DNA of 39,594 bases from an uncultured Bacteroidota bacterium (GTDB lineage: Bacteria > Bacteroidota > Bacteroidia > UBA4408): positions 1 through 39,594 of the forward strand of contig CAIMGI010000015.1 in the NCBI GenBank assembly GCA_903840505.1. The letters run 5' to 3'. The first letter of the stretch is position 1. Each line of letters opens with the position of its first letter. A model generated the notes under the pieces. The model worked only from the letters and a program-made list of their open reading frames with translations, was not told the DNA's origin and searched no databases. The position numbers and the translations under genes were made by a program. Shown piece by piece: positions 32,846-39,594 of this stretch.

Positions 32846-33766
32846 TTATTTTAATTCCATTTCAGCATCTCCAATGGAAACGCCATCGGCAAATATTTCA
32901 ACTTTGTATTTTCCTTTTGCAAATTCTTCTTTTTTAATAAAGCCCATACAAACTTCTTTCGCACTACCTTCGTACTCCACCGCCTTTTTTGCACTGAATG
33001 ATTGTTTCTGTCCATTCGCTGTAAAGCTGTTGGAATCATCAGTACCGTTTACCAATACTTGCCCTCCGGGGGAGGTTATTTTCATATAAATAATTTTTTC
33101 TCCTTGTTTTGCTACTCGGTTTGCACTCAGCGTAAAACAAGCTCTAATTTTATCTGCTCTTCCGGCTCTTGTAGTAGTAATTTCTTTCGCTTCTCCTTTC
33201 ATTTTAACTGCATCAGCAAATAATTGATATGCGGTTAATTTTGCAGCCACATCCAATTTATCTGTCAAATTCTTTTTTTCAGTACTCAACTGTTCTGTTT
33301 TGCCTTTCTCCGCCATCAAACTTTGGTTTACAATTAGGTTTGTATCTTTTAATCCTTGGTTAACGATGTGCAAAGAATCAATTTCGTGCAAATAACTTTT
33401 TATTAGGTTACGAATGGTAACAAGTTCTTTTTGCAATTTACGAACCATTGCGGCATCGCCCTTGTATTTTTCAAGTTGAACACCCAATTCTTCTATTTCT
33501 TCTCTTCTCGTATCTAATTCCGATTGAAGTTGCTTGTTGTTGGTTTGAAGCCCTTCGTATAATTTTTGTACTTCTTCCAAATCAGCTTTTACACCGGTAT
33601 AATCGCTTTCAACTTTTTCTTTTTCAACAGTTACTATTTCGGTAAGTGTTTTTTGGTTGTATAACTGATATGCTAAAAATAACGATACCAGCGTTAATAC
33701 TCCCGAAAGTATCATAAAAAACAAGTTGTTCGATTTTTTTTGGTTGGGCTGTTCGCTGTTTTCCAT
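32846..33766 (-). CDS. Coiled-coil inner-membrane protein with C-terminal beta domain
   Basis: A 306-aa protein, family not named by me. A short basic cytoplasmic start (MENSEQPNQKKSNN) and one membrane helix (LFFMILSGVLTLVSLFLAYQLY) lead into a long periplasmic coiled coil, about residues 45-185, rich in Glu, Lys and Leu heptads (DLEEVQKLYEGLQTNN, REEIEELGVQLEKY). The last 110 residues look like a beta-rich domain (IRACFTLSANRVAKQGEKII, KEVCMGFIKKEEF, YKVEIFADGVSIG). This anchor-coil-beta layout recalls GldM only loosely, and no homology is claimed. It starts the operon with the GldN-like lipoprotein and hppD. It is sometimes annotated as a chromosome-partition protein because of the coil; I see no support for that. 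Confidence 0.7.
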   Translation of the reverse strand: MENSEQPNQKKSNNLFFMILSGVLTLVSLFLAYQLYNQKTLTEIVTVEKEKVESDYTGVKADLEEVQKLYEGLQTNNKQLQSELDTRREEIEELGVQLEKYKGDAAMVRKLQKELVTIRNLIKSYLHEIDSLHIVNQGLKDTNLIVNQSLMAEKGKTEQLSTEKKNLTDKLDVAAKLTAYQLFADAVKMKGEAKEITTTRAGRADKIRACFTLSANRVAKQGEKIIYMKITSPGGQVLVNGTDDSNSFTANGQKQSFSAKKAVEYEGSAKEVCMGFIKKEEFAKGKYKVEIFADGVSIGDAEMELK

Positions 33767-33806
33767 TTTGGATTTGATTGATTAGTAATTAGTGTTTAAA
33801 TTTATG

Positions 33807-33836
33807 CAAAATTAGGGCATTTTTTCCATATATCAA
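33807..33836 (-). promoter_or_regulatory. Promoter of the coiled-coil / GldN-like / hppD operon
   Basis: On the minus strand TTG-N19-TAATTTTG, a full match to the Bacteroidota promoter, with a leader of about 35-40 bases before the ATG at 33766. It is divergent from comF at 33846. Confidence 0.7.
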
Positions 33837-33845
33837 CGCATTTCT

Positions 33846-34535
33846 ATGTATTTGTTTTCTGATTTTGTTTCACTTATTTACCCTAAAATATGTATGGCTT
33901 GTGGAAATGCCTTGTATAAAAATGAAGAGCATATCTGTTCCCGTTGTCAGCACAGCTTACCCAAAACGAATTTTCACAAAAGTGACGACAATCCCATAAT
34001 GAAGCTTTTTTGGGGTCGTGTAAATTTAAGCAAAGCATCTTCGTTTTATTATTTTAACAAGGGAAATAAAGTTCAAAATTTACTGCATCAATTAAAGTAT
34101 AATGGACAGCAAGAGCTCGGAATGAAACTAGGCAGAATGTACGGCAGTGAACTCATTCGGATTGCAGGGTATGAAACAATTGATTACATAATCCCCGTAC
34201 CGCTTCATTTTAAAAAAGAAAAAAAGAGAGGCTATAATCAAAGTGAAATGATTGCAATAGGCTTGTCGCAGATATTTAAAAAGCCTGTTTTGACTACTGT
34301 TTTATTGCGTTCAAAAAATAACGAAACACAAACAAATAAAGCGCGATTTAAAAGATGGGAAAATGTTGACAGTGTATTTGAAATAAACAATCGGGATATG
34401 TTGAAAGGGAAAAATATATTGTTGGTAGACGATGTAATAACCACAGGAGCTACCTTGGAATCCTGCGCAAATCAGTTACTGCAGATTCCGGATACCCAAG
34501 TTAACGTTGCTACAATTGCGTACGCAAATCTCTAA
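33846..34535 (+). CDS. ComF-family phosphoribosyltransferase-like protein
   Basis: A 229-aa cytoplasmic protein of the ComF/GntX family. An N-terminal zinc finger with Cys16, Cys19, Cys31 and Cys34 (KICMACG...HICSRC) is followed by a PRTase domain: IIPVPLHFKKEKKRGYNQSEMIA (the family's RGYNQ block) and the PRPP-binding loop NILLVDDVITTGATL. In naturally transformable bacteria ComF supports DNA uptake across the inner membrane and binds ssDNA-processing proteins. The gene is also common in non-competent species. The start ATG 33846 gives the usual length. It has no close operon partner except possibly msrC downstream (23 bases). Confidence 0.93.
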   Translation: MYLFSDFVSLIYPKICMACGNALYKNEEHICSRCQHSLPKTNFHKSDDNPIMKLFWGRVNLSKASSFYYFNKGNKVQNLLHQLKYNGQQELGMKLGRMYGSELIRIAGYETIDYIIPVPLHFKKEKKRGYNQSEMIAIGLSQIFKKPVLTTVLLRSKNNETQTNKARFKRWENVDSVFEINNRDMLKGKNILLVDDVITTGATLESCANQLLQIPDTQVNVATIAYANL

Positions 34536-34546
34536 TCAAAAATTAG

Positions 34547-34554
34547 CATCTTTG
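34547..34554 (+). promoter_or_regulatory. Start-proximal -7-like box for the methionine sulfoxide reductase gene
   Basis: CATCTTTG differs by one base from TAnnTTTG and ends four bases before ATG 34559, the same geometry as at 6961, 8654 and 27571. Co-transcription with comF is equally possible. Confidence 0.35.
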
Positions 34555-34558
34555 CATT

Positions 34559-35047
34559 ATGTTTGAGTCAATTCACATTGCAGATTCTTTAACAAAGGAA
34601 AAGAAGTACCAAGAGCTCTTACCCCAATTAAAAGGGTTGACCGAAGGCGAAAGCGACCTGGTTGCTAATTTAGCAAACCTCTCGGCAGCCTTGCATTCGA
34701 GTATGCATTTTTTTTGGGTGGGGTTTTATTTTGTAAAAAACAATCAATTGGTATTGGGTCCATTTCAAGGAACTGTTGCTTGTACCAGAATTGATTTCGG
34801 AAAAGGTGTTTGTGGAAAAGCTTGGGAAACAAAACAAATACAAATGGTAGACGATGTGGATGGTTTTCCCGGACACATTGCTTGCAGTTCATTATCCCGT
34901 TCAGAAATTGTATTGCCTATTTTTAATTCAAAGAAGGAAGTAGTTATGGTATTGGATATTGATAGCGATAAGTTAGCCGACTTTGATGAAACAGATAAAA
35001 AGTATTTACAAGAAGTGATTTTGTTAATTGAGAAAAAATATGAGTAG
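34559..35047 (+). CDS. msrC: Free methionine-(R)-sulfoxide reductase (GAF domain)
   Basis: A 162-aa GAF-domain enzyme that reduces free methionine-R-sulfoxide, part of oxidative damage repair. Catalytic and resolving cysteines are all present: Cys75 (TVACTRIDF), Cys85 (GKGVCGKAW) and Cys109 (GHIACSS). Their spacing of 10 and 24 residues equals that of the E. coli enzyme (84, 94, 118). The substrate pocket block FFWVGFYFV and the DVDGFPGHIAC stretch are typical. Its stop overlaps the next gene's start by eight bases, suggesting coupling. Confidence 0.95.
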   Translation: MFESIHIADSLTKEKKYQELLPQLKGLTEGESDLVANLANLSAALHSSMHFFWVGFYFVKNNQLVLGPFQGTVACTRIDFGKGVCGKAWETKQIQMVDDVDGFPGHIACSSLSRSEIVLPIFNSKKEVVMVLDIDSDKLADFDETDKKYLQEVILLIEKKYE

Positions 35048-36686
35048 TATTCGCCTCACACAAAATTACTTTGTAATTATTTTTGTACTGCTTTTGTACA
35101 GTTGTGCTCAAGTTGTATCACCAACAGGTGGACCAAAGGATGTTGTTCCACCAAAATTAATTAAAGCTACCCCTGAAAGTAAAAGCCTTCATTTTAGTGC
35201 TAAAAGCATTGTGCTTGAGTTTAACGAATATATTACATTGCGCGATGTACAAGGACAACTTACAGTATCACCTCCTTTAAAATATCCTCCCATTGTTAAA
35301 GAAAAAAACAAATCAATAAAAATTGAATTAAAGGATACCTTAATGGAGAACACTACTTATTCTTTCAATTTTGGGAAAGCAATTGTAGATTTAACGGAGG
35401 CAAATGTATTGGAAGATTTTCGTTATATTTTTTCAACAGGTTCTTTTCTCGACTCTTCCTATGTATTTGGAAGGGTTGATTATGCAGAGAACCACAAAAC
35501 TGAAAAGGGGATAATCATTATGTTGTACGATGAAAAAAAATATACTTCGGATTCATTTGCATACAAACAAATACCGAGTTATTTTGGAAAAACAAATGGG
35601 AGTGGAGGCTTTCAAATTAATAATATTAAACAGGGGAAGTATAAGGTAATAGCTCTAAAGGATGCCAACAACAATTATGTTTACGATGCTCCTGATGAAT
35701 TTATAGGCTTTTCTGATTCCATTTATTCGCTCGATAGCAATGCTTATATTTCACTTTCTCAGTTTCAGCAAATAAACCACAAATTTTTTGTCAAAAAAGC
35801 CAACAGTGTTCAGTACGGTGAAATTAGAATAGAGTTTAATAAACCTGCAGGTGATTTAAAAATTGAAGCGCTAAATGCACAATTCAAAAAAGCCTGGTAC
35901 ATTGAAGAGTACAGTAAAAACAGAGATTCGCTTTCCTTGTGGCTAACCGATGTAATTGGCGATACACTTAAGTTGATTGTTACGAACGATAAAAAAGTAA
36001 TTGACACGTTGGAAGTTGCCATTGCAAAAAAGCCCGAACAGAATAATACTCAGTCAGGAGGAAGGGGCAAGGCAGCAAGTTTTAACTTGATTGCAATTAC
36101 TAATTGTGTGAAAGAAATTCCGCCCAATCAGTCAATAATATTAACATTAAACCATCCTATTAAGGAGTACGATGCATCAAAAATAATATTGAAACAAGGA
36201 AGTCAAATGCAAAAATGCACCTTGGATATTATGGATAAAGCATCGCGCAAATTTAAAATCACAGGATTTAATTTGCTGCCCGATAGTGCTTATAGTTTGC
36301 TGGTAACGCCAGGGTCATTCATTGATATTTTCGGACTGAAAAACGATACTGTAAAAGCAGCATTTAAAGTGCAAAAGGAAGATGACTTTGGCAAATTGAA
36401 ATTGAAAATAAATGTTGCTTCAAAAAATGTAAATTATATTGTGCAACTGTTGGATGAAAAGGGAAATATATTTCGCGAGGAGAAAATAAATGCGTCAAAA
36501 TTGTGTGTGTTTGAAACATTAAAACCACTAACCTATAGCGTGAAAGTCATAGTAGATGAAAACAAAAATGACAAATGGGATACAGGCGATTTCAGTAAAA
36601 AGCTACAGCCCGAAAAAACAATGTATAGTCCTAAAAATTACAGCATCCGTGCAGGTTGGGATATGGAAGAGGAGTGGAGTTTGTGA
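35040..36686 (+). CDS. Ig-like (Big_5/SbsA-type) domain lipoprotein
   Basis: A 548-aa exported protein. From ATG 35040 (MSSIRLTQNY) a hydrophobic leader ends at the lipobox LLLYSC (Cys22). The track start at 35028 adds four residues inside msrC and is less likely. The conserved start PTGGPKDVVPPKLIKATPES and the first Ig-like domain (about 35-125, ending with SFNFGKAIVDLTEANVLEDFRYIFSTG) are those of a Bacteroidota family with an N-terminal SbsA-like domain. A carboxypeptidase-regulatory-like domain follows (about 135-215, GGFQINNIKQGKYKVIALKDANNN). Two more beta-rich regions complete the chain, ending with KVIVDENKNDKWDTGDF. A cell-surface or periplasmic structural role is likely but unknown. 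Confidence 0.85.
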   Translation: MSSIRLTQNYFVIIFVLLLYSCAQVVSPTGGPKDVVPPKLIKATPESKSLHFSAKSIVLEFNEYITLRDVQGQLTVSPPLKYPPIVKEKNKSIKIELKDTLMENTTYSFNFGKAIVDLTEANVLEDFRYIFSTGSFLDSSYVFGRVDYAENHKTEKGIIIMLYDEKKYTSDSFAYKQIPSYFGKTNGSGGFQINNIKQGKYKVIALKDANNNYVYDAPDEFIGFSDSIYSLDSNAYISLSQFQQINHKFFVKKANSVQYGEIRIEFNKPAGDLKIEALNAQFKKAWYIEEYSKNRDSLSLWLTDVIGDTLKLIVTNDKKVIDTLEVAIAKKPEQNNTQSGGRGKAASFNLIAITNCVKEIPPNQSIILTLNHPIKEYDASKIILKQGSQMQKCTLDIMDKASRKFKITGFNLLPDSAYSLLVTPGSFIDIFGLKNDTVKAAFKVQKEDDFGKLKLKINVASKNVNYIVQLLDEKGNIFREEKINASKLCVFETLKPLTYSVKVIVDENKNDKWDTGDFSKKLQPEKTMYSPKNYSIRAGWDMEEEWSL

Positions 36687-36751
36687 GTAAGAATCAAGAT
36701 ACAATAATCAAGACGTAAGAATAAAGTTTAACAGACCCTAACAACCAACAA

Positions 36752-37423
36752 CTAAGGAGCAGCTTCTTCTTTTTTGATTCCGAAATTATACCTGAAATTC
36801 AAACTGAGTAAAGTGCTGTATTGTCCACGATACCACCAATCAAAAAGATAAATATAGCGAACAGAAGTACCGGTACTTAAATTGTCGCGGATGGGCAAAA
36901 AGGAGTTTGACCAACGCCAATTCATTTCCATTCTTTTTCCAAGTGGCACATTGATTCCGGCATTGATGCAAAAATCGGTTCGTTTAAAGGCACGTGCTTC
37001 GGGCGAAGATGAAGGAATATAGCCATACTGATCTTGAACTGTATATTTTAGTAGAGAGGCTACTGAAGGTCCAACTTCATATGTAAATTTTTTAATTTTA
37101 TACTTCAATAGGAGTGGGACTTCAATATAGTTAAGTCGTAATAAGTAAAAAGTTAAATCACCTTTATCGGGACGAACCTGTTTACGACTGCCTTTTTGAA
37201 TGTAAGTGAGTTGAAATTCGAAGGACGCTTTTTCGTTTTTTAATTGTCGCGAAACAAATGCTCCTGCAACTAATCCGGGCTTATTAAATCCGCTTAAGTT
37301 ATCGCCCGATACTTGGCTACCTATTATCCCTGCTAATAATCCTGCTTTGAACTTATGTTGCGCTAAAATGATATTACTTCCATATAAAAGGAGAAGTAAA
37401 ACAATAGCAAGTTTTTTTCTCAA
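36752..37423 (-). CDS. PorT-like outer-membrane beta-barrel protein
   Basis: A 223-aa protein with a signal peptide (ending ILAQ, near residue 21) and a pattern of alternating hydrophobic and polar residues over the rest of the chain, forming an eight-strand-like barrel. Family blocks include KAGLLAGIIGSQVSGDNLSGFNKPGLVAGAF, the repeated YIQKGSRK and LRLNYIEVPLLLKYK, and TYEVGPSVASLL. These are the PorT/outer-membrane beta-barrel features common in Bacteroidota. True PorT is a component of type IX secretion; this protein may be a relative without that role. It lies four bases after the Omp28 gene and is the second gene of the pair. Confidence 0.85.
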   Translation of the reverse strand: MRKKLAIVLLLLLYGSNIILAQHKFKAGLLAGIIGSQVSGDNLSGFNKPGLVAGAFVSRQLKNEKASFEFQLTYIQKGSRKQVRPDKGDLTFYLLRLNYIEVPLLLKYKIKKFTYEVGPSVASLLKYTVQDQYGYIPSSSPEARAFKRTDFCINAGINVPLGKRMEMNWRWSNSFLPIRDNLSTGTSVRYIYLFDWWYRGQYSTLLSLNFRYNFGIKKEEAAP

Positions 37424-37427
37424 GGTG

Positions 37428-38318
37428 TTAAGGAATAATTTTTAGCTCTTCGGCTTGCATTACCTCATACGTTGTAGCATTGTATACAAAAGCTACCACC
37501 TTACAGTTAGCAACATTCCAAGTTGTAGGAAGTGTTAACTCGTAATCTTTTGTTTGTGTTGCTCCTACAGCAATAGCTCCGGTTGCAATATCGTCTCCCC
37601 AGGTACCATTCATCGAACCTCTTAATACGTGATCAAATACATAGTTAGGAACAGCATCCGGAAAAACCGAATAATCTTTTTGATAGTCAACAATACCGTT
37701 CTCAACAATTACAACCGATAATTTGTATGTGCCGTTTTGAGCAGTGAGGTATTCATTGCTGATATGTGTTTTTAGTATTCTGCAATCTGTGAAGTAAGTA
37801 TTTCGAATATGAATATGAGCATCGGGTGCTATTGCAAGGGCGGCTGATACTGAAGCGGCCCAGGTGTCGTGGTATTTAATATGTTGACCGGCAGGTTTAT
37901 CAATTCTGTTTATCATTCCGTTTGGGTTTCCTGCATTGGATATTCCAAAGAATACATCCCAAGCAGTTCCTTCTGTGCTTTGAAAATCGGTAGTGTATTT
38001 TGGTGACGAAACTTGTGCAAAAGAACCTGCGTGTATGGCAATACCAACTACTTTTTCAGGGTTAGCAACTTGTATTTCGTGCAACTTAACGGCTGCTTTA
38101 GGGCAGTTTCCACAGGTATGTCCGGTATAATCTTCCAACAATACTTTTCTTACTTTTGTTATTACGCCTGTTTCTTCCACAACTGTTGAGTCAGGACAAG
38201 CCAATCCACTACCACCTCCACCGGTTGGAGCACCCACTTGCCTGTAGGGCATTTCAATTTTATCGCAACCTTGCATTGTAATAATACTTGCTGCTAAAAG
38301 ATAAAATAGTTTTTTCAT
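37428..38318 (-). CDS. Omp28-related lipoprotein with a thioredoxin-like CxxC
   Basis: A 296-aa envelope protein. Its lipobox is TMQGC (Cys18). The Omp28 domain begins with VLLEDYTGHTCGNCPKAAVKLHEI; the Cys69-Gly-Asn-Cys72 pair sits where thioredoxin-fold proteins have their active site, and AIHAGSFAQ follows. Omp28 is a surface adhesin or receptor candidate in Porphyromonas gingivalis; the redox role of its CxxC is inference. The second half (about 160-296) is a beta-rich domain with DYQKDYSVFP and AFVYNATTYEVMQAEELKIIP. It is the first gene of a two-gene unit with the PorT-like protein. Confidence 0.92.
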   Translation of the reverse strand: MKKLFYLLAASIITMQGCDKIEMPYRQVGAPTGGGGSGLACPDSTVVEETGVITKVRKVLLEDYTGHTCGNCPKAAVKLHEIQVANPEKVVGIAIHAGSFAQVSSPKYTTDFQSTEGTAWDVFFGISNAGNPNGMINRIDKPAGQHIKYHDTWAASVSAALAIAPDAHIHIRNTYFTDCRILKTHISNEYLTAQNGTYKLSVVIVENGIVDYQKDYSVFPDAVPNYVFDHVLRGSMNGTWGDDIATGAIAVGATQTKDYELTLPTTWNVANCKVVAFVYNATTYEVMQAEELKIIP

Positions 38319-38338
38319 TGCGTTATTTGTTAGACAAG

Positions 38339-38346
38339 TAAAGATA
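38339..38346 (-). promoter_or_regulatory. Candidate -7 box for the Omp28 / PorT-like operon
   Basis: On the minus strand TATCTTTA is one mismatch from TAnnTTTG, 20 bases before the Omp28 ATG. Confidence 0.35.
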
Positions 38347-38452
38347 TAAAAATTAATTTATAATAGCCAAATTAGCGACTAATCTTGAGTGTTCAACCGA
38401 GTGAAAAATCCATTATATCGATAGATGGTTTTTTATCTGCTGTTTTTTTATT

Positions 38453-38460
38453 TATATTTG
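38453..38460 (+). promoter_or_regulatory. -7 box of the truncated DUF2341/LamG gene
   Basis: TATATTTG fully matches TAnnTTTG, 42 bases before ATG 38503. A clear -33 TTG is not seen. Confidence 0.45.
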
Positions 38461-38502
38461 TTAGTTGAGGTTAATATACAAAACTCTAATAATCATTAAG
38501 CT

Positions 38503-39594
38503 ATGAGTAAAAAACACTTTTTTCGCTTTGTTCTACTTTTAGTTGCGTTATTAACCTTTACTGAAAGTTACTCCCAAGTATGCACCTATGGTTACAGAAA
38601 AAGAATTCGGATTAACTCTTGGAAAGTGTCCGGTGGAGCCAACTTAACAAATTTTCCTGTTCAATTAAATTGGGCTTCAGATAATGACTTGAGGACCGTT
38701 GCGAATAGTGGACACGTTGAACACGCAAGTGGCTGGGACATAGTTTTTACAAGTGATGATGGTGTTACAATATTAAATCACCAATTAGAAAAATACACAG
38801 CAGCAACCGGTGAGCTAATTGCCTATGTGAATGTACCAACGGTATATTCCGCAACACATACCGTAATTTATATGTACTATGGCAAAACAGGTGTTTGGGC
38901 CGATCCCTCCTCAACCTCCACTTGGGATTCTAATTTTGAAGGTGTTTACCATTTTAATTCCAGTTATAACGATAATAGTACCGGTGGAAATAATGGAACC
39001 AATGCCGGTTGTACTACTCCTGTCGAAAAATTTGCGAATGGTTTAAATTCGGGTGGAGCCAATAACTATGTACAAATTGGTACTACAGGATGGAGTACAA
39101 CAACAGCTACATTTGAAATGTGGGGTCGAGCAACAAGTTTTCCAGCAGCGGAAGCCTATTTTTTGGGTTATACTACAAACCCTGCTTACGGAAGCCGTAT
39201 ACAAATTTATGCATACAATGGTAAGTTACGATTAGGCTTGGGAGCAGCGCACGACAGCAAACCTGGAGATATTTATACTTTTTCAACAGCAACTTGGTAT
39301 CATATTGCAGTTACCTATAACTCTGGAAACTATGAGGTTTTCGTTAATGGGGTTTCTCAAAATACAGGAACATATGCAAGCTTAACTACAATTAATACCA
39401 ATGCTAGCATTGATAACAATGGTCACCAAACTGCAGGAAGCAGAACTCAGGGAATTACAGGTGATATTGATGAAATGAGAATTTCAAGCGTTGCTCGAAC
39501 GGCTGGCTGGATAACTACATCATATAACAATCAAAATTCGCCATCCACTTTTTATACTGTATACGGAGAAGGTAAAAGATGGACAGGTGGTACA
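38503..39594 (+). CDS. DUF2341 / LamG-domain secreted protein, truncated by the right edge
   Basis: ATG 38503 opens 364 codons with no stop before the window ends, so only the N-terminal part is visible. The track misses it because it lacks a stop. A signal peptide (RFVLLLVALLTFTESYSQ) is followed by a DUF2341 domain (YRKRIRINSWKVSGGANL, LTNFPVQLNW, TVIYMYYGK), usually linked to beta-sandwich surface proteins. A LamG/concanavalin-like domain then runs from about residue 145 to 345 (FEGVYHFNSSYNDNSTGGNNGTN, TWYHIAVTYNSGNYEVFVNGV, GDIDEMRISSVARTAGWI). In Bacteroidota these large proteins usually continue with repeats and a T9SS sorting tail, which would lie beyond the window. The short track ORF at 39053-39235 is a shadow in another frame. 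Confidence 0.9.
   Translation, partial: MSKKHFFRFVLLLVALLTFTESYSQVCTYGYRKRIRINSWKVSGGANLTNFPVQLNWASDNDLRTVANSGHVEHASGWDIVFTSDDGVTILNHQLEKYTAATGELIAYVNVPTVYSATHTVIYMYYGKTGVWADPSSTSTWDSNFEGVYHFNSSYNDNSTGGNNGTNAGCTTPVEKFANGLNSGGANNYVQIGTTGWSTTTATFEMWGRATSFPAAEAYFLGYTTNPAYGSRIQIYAYNGKLRLGLGAAHDSKPGDIYTFSTATWYHIAVTYNSGNYEVFVNGVSQNTGTYASLTTINTNASIDNNGHQTAGSRTQGITGDIDEMRISSVARTAGWITTSYNNQNSPSTFYTVYGEGKRWTGGT

Noticed and set aside
39053-39235. 60-aa plus-strand ORF
   Set aside because: It lies in another frame inside the long open DUF2341/LamG frame.
1-39594. Mobile elements, prophage, defence system or CRISPR array
   Set aside because: No transposase, integrase, nuclease-effector gene, terminal repeats or spacer array was recognised in either strand.

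Overview
The window looks like chromosomal DNA from a low-GC member of the Bacteroidota (Flavobacteriia/Chitinophagia-like), seen as one contig fragment. The evidence is a GldN-like lipoprotein, SprB repeats with a type IX secretion (T9SS) type B C-terminal domain, Omp28 and PorT-like outer-membrane proteins, and a fused CusA-TolC metal pump. Recurrent TAnnTTTG promoter boxes and a near-absence of Shine-Dalgarno sites fit the same group. No insertion sequence, phage, CRISPR array or rRNA was seen. Most of the window is ordinary housekeeping sequence.

Layout, left to right. 1-5931: a secreted MORN-repeat protein, an intrinsic terminator, cysS, an M28 lipoprotein peptidase/cyclotransferase, rpoN (sigma-54), a PAP2-like membrane protein and an unlisted 42-aa membrane ORF. 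5928-8359: a family 9 glycosyltransferase divergent from a TatD-family nuclease, which converges on a HAD hydrolase. 8501-8608: a CAT-anticodon tRNA with an isoleucine-like body, and its terminator. 8666-10309: a POT peptide transporter. 10456-16584: a probable heavy-metal efflux operon, made of a His/Asp/Cys-rich exported protein, an RND pump fused to its outer-membrane channel, and a lipoprotein adaptor. 16691-18769: dCMP deaminase and a C-terminal processing protease. 18813-23374 (minus): rimP-nusA-infB, with a good promoter and an attenuator-like hairpin in its leader.

23603-28373: a cytochrome oxidase assembly and small-subunit cluster. It holds a small membrane protein, ctaB, two subunit III-type proteins, a subunit IV, a SCO protein lacking copper ligands, a DUF420 protein and a CAMC-motif mini-protein. 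Oxidase subunits I and II are not in the window. 28454-30949 (minus): a multi-domain SprB/PKD adhesin-like protein with a T9SS type B tail. 31096-33766 (minus): a coiled-coil membrane protein, a GldN-like lipoprotein and HppD in one tight operon. 33846-36686: ComF, free-methionine sulfoxide reductase and an Ig-like-domain lipoprotein. 36752-38318 (minus): an Omp28 and PorT-like pair. 38503 to the right edge: an open, truncated DUF2341/LamG secreted protein that the ORF track misses.

The most interesting points are listed here. (1) Several genes have a TAnnTTTG-like box ending 4-5 bases before the start codon, suggesting leaderless transcripts. (2) A terminator-like hairpin lies in the rimP-nusA-infB leader. 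(3) The SCO protein lacks one cysteine and the histidine of the copper site. (4) A GldN-like lipoprotein is paired with a coiled-coil membrane protein, outside a gldKLMN cluster. (5) There is an unlisted 42-aa membrane ORF. (6) The efflux operon begins with a metal-binding-looking protein that probably uses a TTG start. I do not see a convincing wholly new multi-gene defence or metabolic system. All functional calls come from reading the sequence by eye, without database searches.
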